Notes: generated from the letters alone by a model not told the origin. DNA of 51,813 nucleotides from Gammaproteobacteria bacterium (GCA_013041745.1 JABDRN010000074.1:1-51813), one strand, 5' to 3'. Positions 1-10,567 are shown, numbered from the stretch's first letter. Numbers and translations are program-made.

Positions 1-1358
1 TAAGGTGCAATGATACGGTCAAAACCACCCTGCACCAGCAGGATATCCAGCCTGAAGACTTCACCCTTCTGATTTTTCAGTGCGCCGTCCTGGATCGTCC
101 AGCCAGCGTCGGCGAGCAGGTCACGAGCCTCGATCAGGTTCTTTCGTAAACTGTGAGGTGCTACCGTGGTAGCCGGCTGCCATTGCTCGGTAAACAGCTG
201 TGCAGGTAATTGATCACGATACTTCTCCAGCAGCGCAAGCTCTTTGCCTTGCGGTACACCACGGGCTGCCAGTTCGCTGTTGCTGAAATAGCTGTCTGCA
301 CGGACATACTGGTTATAGAAAAGTTTGTCATTGGCCCATTCGAAATCGTAGGCCAGGCTGAGGGCACGCCTTACTCGTACATCCTTGAACTTGTCACGGC
401 GTGTATTAAAAGCAAATCCCTGCATACCGGCGTTGTTACTGTGTGTTAACTCAATCTTAACGATTTCACCGGAGTCATAACGCGGGCCATTGTGTGAACG
501 AGCCCAGCGTTTCGAGTAATTCTCAAAGAAGAAGTCAAACTCACCGGCTTTAAACGCCTCTTGCGCGATGGTCGAATCTTTATAGTACTTATATTTGATC
601 CGATCATAATTGAACATGCCTTTTCTCACCGGCAGGTCTTTTGCCCAATAGTCGGAATTTTTTATATAGTCGATCGATTTACCTCGGTCAGACTTTTCAA
701 CCAGATATGGGCCACTGGCTACCGGATCGATATCACTGGTTTCATCAAACGCCAGTCCACCTGCCCATTTTCTGGAGAAAATCGGTATCTCCCCGATGAT
801 CATATGCAACTCACGATTCTTGTTCTTGAAATCGAAACGGATAGTAAGCCGATCGATGACAGTCGCCGAGCTCACGTCTCCATAATAGACACGAAATTGC
901 GGATGAGCAGCTTTACTCATCAGGGTATCAAAAGAATATTTTACGTCTTCAGCGGTGATGGCATCACCATTAGAAAACCTGGCCAGCGGGTTGATGTGAA
1001 AAGTAGCAGACAGGCCATCATCGGCGAGAGAAAAGTCATCTGCGATGAGCCCATATGCACTAAATGGTTCATCCAGGCTCTTTTCCAGTAAGCTCTCGAA
1101 TACCAGTAAACCGAGACCGCCCGCTGAGATGCCTTTCAACAGGTAGGGGTTCAAACTATCGAAGGTACCCAGCCCCATCATCGTCAGGCTTCCACCTTTT
1201 GGTGCCTCAGGATTGACATAATCGAAATGGGCATAGTCGGCAGGATATTTCGGCTCATAACCCATCCCCATCGCTGGAACGGCATGCGAATTTACTGGCA
1301 GACATAGTGAAAGGATGAAGACAAGCTTATAACTTATATCGAATAATCGACTTAGCAT
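1..1358 (-). CDS. ABC transporter substrate-binding protein, family 5 (YejA-like), C-terminus beyond window
   Basis: This is the N-terminal 452 codons of a periplasmic peptide-binding lipocalin-independent solute receptor of the SBP family 5 type; the frame runs off the left edge. Translation from the ATG at 1358 gives a signal peptide ending near VNSHA, then a mature start with YPADYAHFDYVNPEAPKGG, which is typical of YejA/oligopeptide receptors. Further family signatures are DGLSATFHINP, NGDAITAEDVKYSFDTL and NTRRDKFKDVRVRRALSLAYD. YejA-like receptors feed peptides (in Escherichia coli microcin C-type and others) to an ABC permease. No permease genes are visible, as they would lie outside the window. 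The gene is divergent from fabI with 168 bases between the starts. The family call is firm; the substrate is unknown. Confidence 0.9.
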   Translation of the reverse strand, partial: MLSRLFDISYKLVFILSLCLPVNSHAVPAMGMGYEPKYPADYAHFDYVNPEAPKGGSLTMMGLGTFDSLNPYLLKGISAGGLGLLVFESLLEKSLDEPFSAYGLIADDFSLADDGLSATFHINPLARFSNGDAITAEDVKYSFDTLMSKAAHPQFRVYYGDVSSATVIDRLTIRFDFKNKNRELHMIIGEIPIFSRKWAGGLAFDETSDIDPVASGPYLVEKSDRGKSIDYIKNSDYWAKDLPVRKGMFNYDRIKYKYYKDSTIAQEAFKAGEFDFFFENYSKRWARSHNGPRYDSGEIVKIELTHSNNAGMQGFAFNTRRDKFKDVRVRRALSLAYDFEWANDKLFYNQYVRADSYFSNSELAARGVPQGKELALLEKYRDQLPAQLFTEQWQPATTVAPHSLRKNLIEARDLLADAGWTIQDGALKNQKGEVFRLDILLVQGGFDRIIAP

Positions 1359-1526
1359 GGGCGTAACACGAGTTTTTTATTATCTTATTTGCTGTAATAT
1401 GAGTGCGAAATTAGTTGCATTCTCGGGGTTGCATTCACGGGCATAATCCGCCTAACATGTGCTACCGAGTTTACAGTACTGGTCAGCAACAGACCAATAA
1501 TAATAAAATTAATACGAGGGTGAGAT

Positions 1527-2318
1527 ATGGGCTTTTTAACTGGCAAGCGCGCACTGATATTTGGAGTTGCGAGTAATCGCTCGATTGCCTGGGGCATTGC
1601 AAAAGCGATGCACAGAGAAGGAGCCGACCTGGCATTTGCCTATATGGGAGAACGCCTGCGCGAACGAGTCGAAAAACTCGCAGGTGAATGTGATTCTGAT
1701 ATTGTCGTCCCCTGCGACGTCGAAGATGATGAACAGATCGAAGCAGTATTTGAACATCTGGACGATTACTGGGACAGCCTTGATATCATCGTACACTCTG
1801 TAGCATTTGCACCGAAAGAAATGCTGGAAGGTGATTACCTGGACAACATCAGCCGTGATGGATTCAATACTGCTCACGATATCAGCTCATATAGCCTGGC
1901 AGCGATTGCTAAAGCCGGACGTCACATGTTACAGAACCGCGAAGATGCCTCGATCATCACCATGAGTTACCTCGGTGCAGTACGTGCATTCCCCGGCTAT
2001 AACGTGATGGGTCTGGCCAAGGCCAGCCTGGAAGCGAATGTAAGGTACCTCGCTCATTCTCTCGGGCCTGAGGGTATTCGCGTCAACGCCATCTCGGCCG
2101 GTCCGATCAAAACCCTGGCAGCGAAGGGAATCTCAGGATTCAACAAGATCATCGAGCACGTTGAACAGAGCGCACCATTAAGACGTAATGTAACAATCGA
2201 CGAAGTTGGCAATACATCTGCATTCCTCTGTTCCAGCCTGGCTAGCGGTATCACCGGTGAAGTCATCTATGTCGATGCCGGCTACAATACTGCCGGGCTG
2301 ATGGGAGATATTACCTAG
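1527..2318 (+). CDS. fabI: Enoyl-[acyl-carrier-protein] reductase [NADH] FabI
   Basis: FabI performs the last reduction of each fatty-acid elongation cycle (trans-2-enoyl-ACP to acyl-ACP) with NADH in the cytoplasm. The 263 aa match the length of the E. coli enzyme. The N-terminal Rossmann segment shows [11 protein letters not shown] (about residues 13-23). The catalytic region shows MSYLGAV with Tyr148 and GYNVMGLAK with Tyr158 and Lys165, the FabI-type Y-x6-K arrangement. A clear ribosome site (GAGGGTGAG) precedes the ATG. The gene is monocistronic, with a hairpin terminator at 2344-2374. Confidence 0.97.
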   Translation: MGFLTGKRALIFGVASNRSIAWGIAKAMHREGADLAFAYMGERLRERVEKLAGECDSDIVVPCDVEDDEQIEAVFEHLDDYWDSLDIIVHSVAFAPKEMLEGDYLDNISRDGFNTAHDISSYSLAAIAKAGRHMLQNREDASIITMSYLGAVRAFPGYNVMGLAKASLEANVRYLAHSLGPEGIRVNAISAGPIKTLAAKGISGFNKIIEHVEQSAPLRRNVTIDEVGNTSAFLCSSLASGITGEVIYVDAGYNTAGLMGDIT

Positions 2319-2343
2319 CTCCAGCAGCGATGCGTTATAACAT

Positions 2344-2374
2344 AAAAGGACAGCTATTCAGCTGTCCTTTTTTT
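2344..2374. terminator. Terminator between convergent fabI and symporter genes
   Basis: The stem AAAAGGACAGCT / AGCTGTCCTTTT has loop ATTC and is followed by more T residues. It serves fabI on the plus strand. The A-run on its left could let it also act on the minus strand for the convergent symporter gene. Confidence 0.85.
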
Positions 2375-2420
2375 AATGTATAAAGATATAAAGCAGAGAC
2401 CAGTCGTTCAGCACTGGCAG

Positions 2421-3689
2421 CTATACTAGACGAGTTTTCTCGCCTTCCAGACGAGCGATGGTTACTGCTGCGCATGAATCACTAAATACGTTTACTGATG
2501 TGCGGCACATGTCCAGTACCCGGTCGACGACAAGAATCAGACCTATAGCTTCCAGAGGCAGGCCGATTGCCGCCAGGATAATAGTGATCGCGACCAGGCT
2601 CGCCGACGGGATTCCCGCTACGCCGATAGAAGTAAGCAGTGCTATCAGCACTATGGTGAACTGGGTACTGACATCAAGTGAAATACCATAAGCCTGAGCG
2701 ATGAACATCGCCGCTACACATTCATATAATGCCGTACCGTCCATGTTGATGGTAGCGCCCAAAGGCAGAGTAAAACCTGTGACCTGGTTAGATACACCCG
2801 CTCTATTTTCTACACAATCCATGGTGATAGGTAACGTGGCAGACGATGAACTGGTGGAGAAAGCAGTTAACAATGCCGGCAACATCGCTTTATAATGCTT
2901 CCCTGGAGATACCCGCGCGAGATATCGCAGTACTGCAGGTAAAAATAATAGCAGGTGCACAGCCAGTGCCAGAATTACTGTGACGAAAAACATCGCCAGC
3001 GGTTTAAATGCATCTATACCCGATATCATTATAACTTTTGCCACCAGCGCATAAACACCGATGGGCGCAAACTTCATTATGAGGTGCGTCATCATCATCA
3101 TGATATCAAGCATGCCCTGCCAGAAATCTTTATGCACCTGAGCAGCCTGACCTTGTAACTTCGATACGAAAAAACCAAAGATCAAACTGAAGAAAATTAG
3201 TCCGAGCATCTGCCCATTAGCTGCAGCGGTAACGATATTAGGCGGCACCATCCGCAGCAGCACCTCGGCGATGTCACCGGCGCCTTTATCACCTACCCTG
3301 CTGACTACTTCATCCGTTTCTGAGGAGAGACCGATTATGTCACGTGCAGGAACACCGTCAACGATACCCGGTTGCAGTAGATTGACAAAGAACAGGCCGA
3401 TAAGTATCGCCACCAGGCTGGTCGATGCATAATACAGGATAGTCTTAGTACCAAGGCGACCGATCGTATCGCCATGAAGCCCCATCATTCCTACGATAAT
3501 CGAAGCCATAACTAATGGCACGATCAGCATTTTCAGGGCATTGAGAAATAGAGTCCCGAAGAAGACAAATATCGAAAGAAATGAGACGCCGAATATCGAG
3601 GATGACTGGTCAAGCAACAGGCCGCTGACCACTGCAAGGCACAAGGCGATGAGGATCTGCCAATGTAGTGCGAGTTTTGTTATTGTCAC
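2421..3689 (-). CDS. Sodium/proton:dicarboxylate (glutamate/aspartate) symporter, DAACS family
   Basis: This is a 422 aa inner-membrane secondary transporter of the SLC1/GltP-DctA fold, importing acidic amino acids or C4-dicarboxylates with cations. Visible signatures are the serine-rich hairpin-1 loop STSSSSATLP, the TM7 motif NMDGTALYE, the hairpin-2 stretch SIGVAGIPSASLVA, and TM8 with DMCRTSVNVFSDS. The Asp, Arg, Asn and Asp of that last motif line up with the substrate- and Na+-binding residues of archaeal GltPh; the Arg is the one that reads an acidic side chain. The start is a GTG at 3689 with a strong AGGGGGCG ribosome site upstream. The gene stands alone and converges on fabI. Aspartate, glutamate, succinate and malate cannot be separated by eye. 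Confidence 0.93.
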   Translation of the reverse strand: MTITKLALHWQILIALCLAVVSGLLLDQSSSIFGVSFLSIFVFFGTLFLNALKMLIVPLVMASIIVGMMGLHGDTIGRLGTKTILYYASTSLVAILIGLFFVNLLQPGIVDGVPARDIIGLSSETDEVVSRVGDKGAGDIAEVLLRMVPPNIVTAAANGQMLGLIFFSLIFGFFVSKLQGQAAQVHKDFWQGMLDIMMMMTHLIMKFAPIGVYALVAKVIMISGIDAFKPLAMFFVTVILALAVHLLLFLPAVLRYLARVSPGKHYKAMLPALLTAFSTSSSSATLPITMDCVENRAGVSNQVTGFTLPLGATINMDGTALYECVAAMFIAQAYGISLDVSTQFTIVLIALLTSIGVAGIPSASLVAITIILAAIGLPLEAIGLILVVDRVLDMCRTSVNVFSDSCAAVTIARLEGEKTRLV

Positions 3690-3767
3690 GACGCGCGCCC
3701 CCTACTATTAACCATGAATCCTGTGATTACGTGCCATTCTCGAAGACAGTGCAAATGAGAGTAGCAA

Positions 3768-5657
3768 TCAGTCGCTTATATTCACCAGCTTCATGTTCCT
3801 GTCTATCTCTGCATCCTCTTTGATGATCAGTAGAGCACTTGAAAAATCACGAATTGCATTTTCTCTTAATACCTCACTTTTAACCAGATCCTGCTGGCCT
3901 TGAGGGATGTCATCAGGCAAGTTAACTTTATCCAACACCACCAGCGCAACATCTCCCGACATCAGGTCTACTGCTTCTACCGATGGTTTTTTATCCTGTG
4001 TCAGGACCATATCGAAAGCATTTTGTAATATCGAAGGATCGCTTACCTTTGTATTATCTCTACGACCAATTGACTTGATAACATCAACTGCAACACCTTC
4101 AGATTCGAGCTCAGCAACTGAAGTACCCGCTTCGATCTTTGCTTTCACATCCATCGCGGCGGCCATAGTCTGCTTGTGGCCAGCCTGAACCTTTAGGATA
4201 TTTTCAATTTTAGAGCGTACATCTGCCAGTGGTATCGCAGTCGCCGGCACATGTTCATTCATTCGTATAACGACTACATGCGTCGGACTTATCTCGATGA
4301 TATCGCTATTACTGCCCTCTTCCATCACTAATGGGGAGAAAGCGACATTTCTTACCTTCTCATTCTCAGCGATGTCCTGGCCCTGGAAGCGGGTAAAATA
4401 ATCACTACTATTTAGCTTGAGACCCAGCTCTTCAACGACGATATCGAGGCTGTCAGGATTCTCATAGGCTATAGATGCAAGACGTTCGCTGAGGTCATAA
4501 AACATCGATGCAACGCTGTCTGCTTTTATCTCGTCTTCAAACTCATAACGTTTAACACCGAACGGTACGACAGGCTCACTCCTGACATCAACCAGCTTTA
4601 TCAGATGGTAGCCAAACTGAGTTTCTACAACATCACTGACCGCACCTTTTTCTAATGCGAACAATGCTTTTTCAAACGGTTTGACCATTTCACCGAGAGC
4701 TACCCAGTCAAGGTCGCCACCATTAGCAGCAGACCCGGGGTCCTCTGAGTGTTGTTTTGCAAGTTCAGCAAAGTCAGCACCAAGCTCTAATTCTTTCTTC
4801 AACGATTCTATCTTGATCTGAGCAGCAGCTTTATTTTCTGAAGTCTGTATCAATATATGACTAGCCTGACGTTCCTCACGCCCTACTACACTTTTCACAT
4901 AGTCATCATACATCTTCTTTATCTGATCTTCGTCTATCTCGACATTCTCTGACAGAGTATCAGAAGTGATCTCAACGTAATCGACTTTTATTTTTTCCGG
5001 CACCATGAACTGTGACAGATTCGCTTGATAATATTGCTTGATCTCTTCATCTGTTGCCTTTGCCGCAGTAGAGAAGTGGTCGACATTGAATGTGAGCACA
5101 CTTATATCACGAGTCTGCTCGCTGAGTTTAGCCAGGTCACTTACTTCCTGTCTGGTGACAAAAGCCGAGTTAGCGATACCTGACTGCAACTGCTGCAGCC
5201 TCAGTTCATTACGCAATGCATTTTCATACATCGGTATATTCATACCTATTGAGGCAACAGTGGCTTCAAAGCGCTGCCTGTCAAATTCGCCGTCTACAGT
5301 AAATAACTGCTTGATCCTTTGACTCAAAACAGCATCAGATATCCTGTAGCCGTTTTCATAGGTGACACCTTCCAGCAAGCGCTGATTGATCATCTGGCTT
5401 AGTGTGCGCTCACGCAATACATTTTCTTCTATGGGGAGCTTACCGCCATTCTGCTGCATCATGGACTGACGTTGCATAGAGACAGAACGCTCAAACTCAC
5501 TTGCAGATATTTCTGAGTCATTCACTTTAGCTGCATAGCGAGGTCCGGCATCATCAAAATATGACTGGATACCCCATAATGCGAAAGGCAGGCCGATCAA
5601 CACAACAATAACGATACCTAACCAGCCTTTAATACGATCATTGATAGCTTGTAACAT
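3768..5657 (-). CDS. ppiD: Periplasmic folding chaperone PpiD (SurA-N/parvulin)
   Basis: This is a membrane-anchored periplasmic chaperone for newly exported outer-membrane proteins. The 629 aa start with a short cytoplasmic segment and one transmembrane helix (about residues 12-29). A SurA_N-like chaperone region follows, rich in Q/R. A parvulin domain (about 262-356) reads ERQASHILIQ ... GGDLDWVALGEMVKPFEKALF ... QFGYHLIKLVDVR, and a long C-terminal chaperone region closes the protein. In E. coli PpiD the parvulin domain has little or no isomerase activity; whether this one is active cannot be seen. Position downstream of hupB is conserved in gammaproteobacteria, although here two tRNA genes separate them. 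Confidence 0.94.
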   Translation of the reverse strand: MLQAINDRIKGWLGIVIVVLIGLPFALWGIQSYFDDAGPRYAAKVNDSEISASEFERSVSMQRQSMMQQNGGKLPIEENVLRERTLSQMINQRLLEGVTYENGYRISDAVLSQRIKQLFTVDGEFDRQRFEATVASIGMNIPMYENALRNELRLQQLQSGIANSAFVTRQEVSDLAKLSEQTRDISVLTFNVDHFSTAAKATDEEIKQYYQANLSQFMVPEKIKVDYVEITSDTLSENVEIDEDQIKKMYDDYVKSVVGREERQASHILIQTSENKAAAQIKIESLKKELELGADFAELAKQHSEDPGSAANGGDLDWVALGEMVKPFEKALFALEKGAVSDVVETQFGYHLIKLVDVRSEPVVPFGVKRYEFEDEIKADSVASMFYDLSERLASIAYENPDSLDIVVEELGLKLNSSDYFTRFQGQDIAENEKVRNVAFSPLVMEEGSNSDIIEISPTHVVVIRMNEHVPATAIPLADVRSKIENILKVQAGHKQTMAAAMDVKAKIEAGTSVAELESEGVAVDVIKSIGRRDNTKVSDPSILQNAFDMVLTQDKKPSVEAVDLMSGDVALVVLDKVNLPDDIPQGQQDLVKSEVLRENAIRDFSSALLIIKEDAEIDRNMKLVNISD

Positions 5658-5855
5658 AATCTTTCTTTATTTGTTTATAACGTAATGTGCTGCAAGATTA
5701 TACCTAAATCACAGCCCTTATATGGCGCATGATAAAAATAATTCTGAGATTTATATTGCAACTTCAACTAACAATATTGAAAACAATAGATGAACCAGTA
5801 CTGATAAATACAAAAAGTTTCAGGACATAGTGATATAGAGGATATTTATGACCAG

Positions 5856-5898
5856 TGCCGTACGAAATTAATCTTTCTAGATTAACCTCGGTACGGCA
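5856..5898. repeat. Long bipartite inverted repeat below tRNA-Asp
   Basis: The outer arms TGCCGTAC / GTACGGCA (5856-5863 and 5891-5898) enclose the inner arms TTAATCT / AGATTAA (5868-5874 and 5879-5885) around loop TTCT. It lies 12 bases beyond the tRNA-Asp 3' end on the transcribed strand. There is no clear U-run after it on that strand, so it may be a processing or stability structure rather than a classical terminator. Confidence 0.6.
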
Positions 5899-5910
5899 GA
5901 GTCTTAAAAA

Positions 5911-5987
5911 TGGCGGACCGGACGGGATTCGAACCCGCGACCTCCGGCGTGACAGGCCGGCATTCTAACCAGCTGAACTACCGGTCC
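5911..5987 (-). tRNA. tRNA-Asp (GTC)
   Basis: A full cloverleaf reads on the minus strand: acceptor GGACCGG / CCGGTCC, anticodon loop CTGTCAC with anticodon GTC, T-arm GGGTTCGAATCCC, and an encoded CCA. It is 77 nt long. It lies 5 bases below tRNA-Val and is probably co-transcribed with it. Confidence 0.98.
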
Positions 5988-5992
5988 GAACT

Positions 5993-6068
5993 TGGTGGGT
6001 GCTGAGGGAGTCGAACCCCCGACATTCGCCTTGTAAGGGCGACGCTCTACCAGCTGAGCTAAGCACCC
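5993..6068 (-). tRNA. tRNA-Val (TAC)
   Basis: This is a 76 nt cloverleaf with acceptor GGGTGCT / AGCACCC, anticodon loop CTTACAA (TAC), T-arm GGGGGTTCGACTCCC and an encoded CCA. It starts 31 bases below the hupB stop, so hupB readthrough may transcribe both tRNAs. Confidence 0.98.
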
Positions 6069-6099
6069 CTAGCTGTATACCCCCCTTGCGGAAGGCGCG

Positions 6100-6372
6100 C
6101 TAGTTTACTGCATCTTTTAATGCTTTACCAGGCTTAAATGCAGGAACTTTTGCTGCTGCAATCTGGATCTCTGCACCAGTCTGTGGATTACGTCCAGTGC
6201 GAGCAGCACGGTCACGTACGAGGAAGGTTCCAAAGCCAACGACACCGACCTGCTCGCCTTTTGCAAGTGCGTCTGTAATCGTACCAAGCACTGAGTCTAC
6301 TGCACGTGTAGCATCAGCTTTAGTCATACCTGTTGATTCCGCAACAGCATCTGTAAGTTCTGTTTTATTCAT
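6100..6372 (-). CDS. hupB: DNA-binding protein HU-beta
   Basis: This is a 90 aa histone-like nucleoid protein that bends and compacts DNA as a dimer. It has the family start [12 protein letters not shown], the core [12 protein letters not shown], the beta-arm signature [12 protein letters not shown], and the C-terminus [14 protein letters not shown], typical of HU-beta and not IHF. The ribosome site GGGAG precedes the ATG. The order lon-hupB-ppiD is the usual gammaproteobacterial context. Confidence 0.97.
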   Translation of the reverse strand: MNKTELTDAVAESTGMTKADATRAVDSVLGTITDALAKGEQVGVVGFGTFLVRDRAARTGRNPQTGAEIQIAAAKVPAFKPGKALKDAVN

Positions 6373-6687
6373 TGATTGCTCCCATGATCAGGTGATTTTT
6401 TTAATAGACAAACGATGTAGAAATTATTATTTTAATTGTGGTTCCCGAGCATGATTATCAGGAACCAGACAAAGATTACTACCAAAGTTTTACTAGACCG
6501 GATTTATACAGTGAGTTACTTAGCGTGTCAATGACAAACCGGCAAAAACGCTGGTATTTTAAGGTTATTTAATGTTATTTCATAAATAGAAAAGCCAATG
6601 CATTGATAAAATGCATTGGCCTAACTTTAAAGCATATCTAAATTAACGAGTTATAAAATTAGCAAGTACTGCTGTTACTTCCACAGA
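6373..6687 (-). promoter_or_regulatory. hupB: lon-hupB intergenic region
   Basis: This 315-base AT-rich gap holds the lon terminator (6585-6620) and the presumed hupB promoter region. An inverted pair GTTCC / GGAAC lies about 70-95 bases upstream of hupB on the minus strand. I see no good -35/-10 pair and no extra gene. Confidence 0.5.
6585..6620 (-). terminator. Terminator of lon
   Basis: A perfect 11-bp stem, GCCAATGCATT / AATGCATTGGC (6594-6604 and 6610-6620), has a 5-base loop. On the minus strand it is followed by TTTTCTATTT. It lies about 70 bases below the lon stop codon. Confidence 0.88.
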
Positions 6688-9126
6688 TTAATGCCTTAAG
6701 GCACTTTCTGTTTTTTTGTTTTTAGCTGAACTTGATGACTTTTTTCCGTTATTATCAATGTCTTTCAAGGGTTCAGGCATCTCAGTCAATGCCAGCTCCA
6801 GGACTTCGTCGATCCAGCGAACAGGTTTCACATCAAGCTTGCTTAGAATATTTTTCGGTATCTCGACAAGATCCTTTTCATTTTCCTGCGGTATTAATAC
6901 CGTTTTGATTCCAGCACGATGTGCAGCCAGTAACTTTTCTTTGAGGCCGCCAATAGGCAGAACTTCACCACGTAATGTAATCTCACCTGTCATCGCCACA
7001 TTCGCATTGACCGGTTTTTTAGTGATGGAAGATGCCAGTGCTGTGCACATACCAACACCTGCGCTCGGTCCGTCTTTTGGTGTTGCACCCTCGGGTACAT
7101 GGACATGTATATCGATGCTATCCTGAAAACCTGATTCGAGTCCCAGGGTTGCTGCACGACTGCGTATCACGGTCATCGCTGCCTGAATCGATTCCTGCAT
7201 AACATCACCGAGCTGACCAGTATAGGAAAGCTTTCCTTTACCCGGCATTACCGCTGATTCGATAGTGAGCAACTCGCCACCGACCTCAGTCCATGCCAGA
7301 CCATTGACCTGGCCTATCTGGTCATTATCCTCAGCAACACCATATCGGAAGCGTTTCACACCCAGATATTTCTCCAGTGTCTTCGGCGTCACCTTGGTCG
7401 CAGTGTCTGATTTTTTCTTGTTCAGCACCACTTCCTTGACAACCTTACGACAGATCTTGGCAATCTCTCGCTCGATGCTGCGCACACCGGCTTCACGTGT
7501 GTAATAACGAACTATGTCACGCAGTGCAGCGTCGGTTACCAGTAGTTCATCTTCTTTTAAACCGTTATTTTTCTGCTGCTTGGGCAATAAGTAATTCTTC
7601 GCAATCTCAACCTTTTCATCTTCTGTGTATCCTGGCAGGCGGATTACTTCCATACGGTCCAGTAATGGGCCCGGGATGTTCATGCTGTTTGCAGTCGCGA
7701 CAAACATGACATCAGAAAGGTCAAAATCGACTTCCAGGTAATGATCAGCGAAGGTATGATTCTGCTCGGGATCTAAAACTTCCAGCAAGGCAGATGCCGG
7801 ATCACCACGAAAATCAGCCGCCATCTTGTCTATCTCATCGAGCAGGAATAGTGGATTGCGTGTACCCACCTTGCTCAGGTTCTGGATAATCTTGCCAGGA
7901 AGAGAACCTATATAAGTACGACGGTGGCCACGGATCTCTGATTCATCACGCACACCACCAAGCGCCATACGTGTATATTTACGATTGGTTGCCCTGGCTA
8001 TAGAACGCCCAAGTGAGGTCTTACCGACACCGGGAGGACCTACCAGACATAAGATAGGACCTTTAAGCTTTTTCACTCTCTGCTGGACTGCAAGATATTC
8101 AAGGATTCGTTCTTTGACCTTATCCAGCCCGTAATGATCATCATTCAGCACATCTTCTGCACCGGCGAGGTCGTTGCGGATTTTAGATTTTTTCTTCCAG
8201 GGACAGTCGACCAGCCAGTCGATATAATTGCGCACGACTGTCGCTTCAGCAGACATTGGCGACATCATCTTCAGCTTGCTTAACTCTGCATCCGCTTTTT
8301 TTCTGGCCTCTTTACTCATGCCAGATTTTTCGATCTTCTGCTCCAGCTCTTCTACTTCATTGGGCGCATCTTCCATATCACCTAGTTCTTTCTGAATAGC
8401 TTTCATCTGCTCATTCAGATAGTACTCGCGCTGGCTCTTTTCCATCTGCTGTTTAACACGGCCACGGATACGTTTCTCGATCTGCAGCATATCGATTTCA
8501 CCATCGATGAGTTTCATGATGTACTCAAGGCGTTCCTGCACACTGGAGATCTCCAGGATTTTTTGTTTCTCTTCCAGTTTCAAGGACATATGAGCTGCGA
8601 TGGTATCGGAGAGACGAGATGGCTCATCAATGCCTGCAAGAGAAGTCAGAACTTCCGCTGGTACTTTTTTGTTTAACTTTACATACTGATCAAAAACGCT
8701 CAAGGTCGAGCGAGACAGCACCTCAAGCTCCTGGTCGTCTCGAGGAGCATCATCAGATAACAGGTGATAACCTGCCACATAGAACGCGCCACTCTCCTTG
8801 ATGCCTTCGATACGGGCACGCTGGGAACCTTCGACAAGCACTTTGATAGTTCCGTCAGGTAGTTTCAACAATTGCAATATTGTTGCCAGAGTACCTATAT
8901 CATGAACATCCTCGATTGCAGGATCATCGATATCTGCACTTTTCTGTGCCACCAGCAAAATTTGCTTGTTATCCTGCATAGCAGCGTCAAGCGCCTGGAT
9001 AGATTTTTCTCGACCGACGAAGAGAGGAATAACCATGTGTGGATAAACCACGACATCACGTAAGGGTAAAACTGGTACTTCTGTAGATTGTGATATGTTC
9101 GCTTCCGGATCTTTATTGCTAGCCAT
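6688..9126 (-). CDS. lon: ATP-dependent protease Lon
   Basis: Lon is the cytoplasmic AAA+ serine protease that removes misfolded and selected regulatory proteins. The 812 aa contain an N-terminal substrate-binding domain, then Walker A GPPGVGKT (363-370) and Walker B FLLDEID (427-433). The protease domain follows, with the Ser-Lys dyad at Ser688 in [10 protein letters not shown] and Lys731 in [12 protein letters not shown]. The C-terminal tail is unusually rich in K/S/N ([13 protein letters not shown]), a little longer than the E. coli end. The ATG follows AGAGG. The gap to clpX (160 bases) carries its own promoter-like and palindromic sequences, so lon is probably transcribed separately as well as from upstream. 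Confidence 0.98.
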   Translation of the reverse strand: MASNKDPEANISQSTEVPVLPLRDVVVYPHMVIPLFVGREKSIQALDAAMQDNKQILLVAQKSADIDDPAIEDVHDIGTLATILQLLKLPDGTIKVLVEGSQRARIEGIKESGAFYVAGYHLLSDDAPRDDQELEVLSRSTLSVFDQYVKLNKKVPAEVLTSLAGIDEPSRLSDTIAAHMSLKLEEKQKILEISSVQERLEYIMKLIDGEIDMLQIEKRIRGRVKQQMEKSQREYYLNEQMKAIQKELGDMEDAPNEVEELEQKIEKSGMSKEARKKADAELSKLKMMSPMSAEATVVRNYIDWLVDCPWKKKSKIRNDLAGAEDVLNDDHYGLDKVKERILEYLAVQQRVKKLKGPILCLVGPPGVGKTSLGRSIARATNRKYTRMALGGVRDESEIRGHRRTYIGSLPGKIIQNLSKVGTRNPLFLLDEIDKMAADFRGDPASALLEVLDPEQNHTFADHYLEVDFDLSDVMFVATANSMNIPGPLLDRMEVIRLPGYTEDEKVEIAKNYLLPKQQKNNGLKEDELLVTDAALRDIVRYYTREAGVRSIEREIAKICRKVVKEVVLNKKKSDTATKVTPKTLEKYLGVKRFRYGVAEDNDQIGQVNGLAWTEVGGELLTIESAVMPGKGKLSYTGQLGDVMQESIQAAMTVIRSRAATLGLESGFQDSIDIHVHVPEGATPKDGPSAGVGMCTALASSITKKPVNANVAMTGEITLRGEVLPIGGLKEKLLAAHRAGIKTVLIPQENEKDLVEIPKNILSKLDVKPVRWIDEVLELALTEMPEPLKDIDNNGKKSSSSAKNKKTESALRH

Positions 9127-9173
9127 GGCTACCTCTATTTATAAGTTGTTCTTAGTAAGTGTAGACAAACGCG

Positions 9174-9206
9174 AAGCTTTTCAAGTGACTTGTTTAAGAA
9201 AAGCTT
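9174..9206 (-). promoter_or_regulatory. lon: Nested palindrome in the lon promoter region
   Basis: The outer arms AAGCTTTTC (9174-9182) and GAAAAGCTT (9198-9206) enclose the inner palindrome CAAGTGACTTG (9182-9192). On the minus strand the same stretch offers -35-like TTGAAA and, 15 bases on, -10-like TACACT. Two CTTGAA hexamers resemble the -35 of heat-shock sigma-32 promoters, but no matching CCCCAT-type -10 is seen. Regulator unknown. Confidence 0.4.
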
Positions 9207-9286
9207 ATAATTATTTCAAGCCACTATGATTTGTTTATATGCCCCTGTTTTTAAAGACACATAATACCCTGCGAATTATAGATGTA

Positions 9287-10567
9287 TTAGCTTTCCTGGC
9301 TTAATTTCTGGGAATCGCCACCTTCATAGACCAGGTATGGTTCATTACTGCCCTCGACCACACTTTCATCGATAACGACTTTTGAGACGCCTTCCAGTGA
9401 TGGCAGCTCGTACATGGTATCGAGCAGAATATTTTCCAGTATGGTGCGTAATCCGCGGGCACCAGTTTTTCTTTCCATCGCTTTTTTAGCGATGGCATGG
9501 AGCGCCTCATCACGCAACTCCAGTTCACTGCCTTCCATCTCGATCATCTTGCCGTATTGTTTGCTCAGTGCATTCTTCGGCTGAGTGAGAATAGTGACCA
9601 GGGCGTCCTCATCGAGCTCTTCCAGAGTCGCTACCACAGGCAGGCGACCGACAAATTCAGGAATAAGACCATAGGTGATCAGATCGTCCGCTTCCAGCTC
9701 ATCGATTATCTCATGTGCCTTACGTACCTCTTCCTTGGTCTTAACTTCGGCGCCAAAACCGATACCGCCTTTTTCAGAGCGATTTCGTATCACTTTATCG
9801 AGCCCTGCAAACGCACCGCCACAAATAAACAGGATGTTGGCAGTATCTACCTGCAGAAACTCCTGCTGGGGATGCTTGCGTCCACCCTGCGGGGGGACAG
9901 AGGCAACCGTACCTTCGATGAGTTTTAACAGGGCCTGCTGTACACCTTCCCCGGAGACATCACGTGTTATGGAGGGATTGTCCGATTTACGGGAAATCTT
10001 GTCGATCTCGTCGATATATACGATGCCTGTCTGTGCTTTATCGACGTCGTAATCACACTTCTGCAATAACTTTTGAATAATATTCTCAACATCTTCACCG
10101 ACATATCCCGCCTCGGTGAGCGTTGTAGCATCGGCGATAGTGAAAGGCACATCGAGCAACCTGGCCAGTGTTTCCGCCAGCAAGGTCTTACCCGAGCCCG
10201 TTGGACCGATCATCAAGATGTTACTTTTAGATAACTCGATATCGTCTTTTTTGTGTTTTACTTCGAGGCGCTTATAGTGGTTGTAAACTGCGACAGACAG
10301 GATTTTCTTGGCGCGAGCCTGACCGATAACATAGTCATCAAGAGTGGTGTTGATCTCACGTGGCGTGGGTAACTTCTTGATTGCACTACTGGTCTCGTCC
10401 TCCAGCTCTTCCAGGATGATATCATTGCATAGCTCAACGCACTCATCACAGACATATACCGATGGTCCTGCGATCAGTTTTTTAACTTCGTGCTGGCTCT
10501 TGCCGCAAAAAGAACAATATAGAAGTTTTTCTGAATCATTGCCGTTGCTGGTTCTATCGTCGCTCAT
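9287..10567 (-). CDS. clpX: ClpXP protease ATPase subunit ClpX
   Basis: ClpX is the AAA+ unfoldase that feeds tagged proteins into ClpP. The 426 aa show an N-terminal zinc-binding domain (Cys18, Cys21, Cys40, Cys43) and Walker A GPTGSGKT (121-128). The pore loop GYVG is at 154-157, Walker B IVYIDEID at about 182-189, and the RKH pore loop at 230-232. The IGF loop (269-271) docks on ClpP. The ribosome site GAGAGAG precedes the ATG. It lies 262 bases below clpP, with a hairpin between, so partial uncoupling from clpP is likely. Confidence 0.98.
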   Translation of the reverse strand: MSDDRTSNGNDSEKLLYCSFCGKSQHEVKKLIAGPSVYVCDECVELCNDIILEELEDETSSAIKKLPTPREINTTLDDYVIGQARAKKILSVAVYNHYKRLEVKHKKDDIELSKSNILMIGPTGSGKTLLAETLARLLDVPFTIADATTLTEAGYVGEDVENIIQKLLQKCDYDVDKAQTGIVYIDEIDKISRKSDNPSITRDVSGEGVQQALLKLIEGTVASVPPQGGRKHPQQEFLQVDTANILFICGGAFAGLDKVIRNRSEKGGIGFGAEVKTKEEVRKAHEIIDELEADDLITYGLIPEFVGRLPVVATLEELDEDALVTILTQPKNALSKQYGKMIEMEGSELELRDEALHAIAKKAMERKTGARGLRTILENILLDTMYELPSLEGVSKVVIDESVVEGSNEPYLVYEGGDSQKLSQES

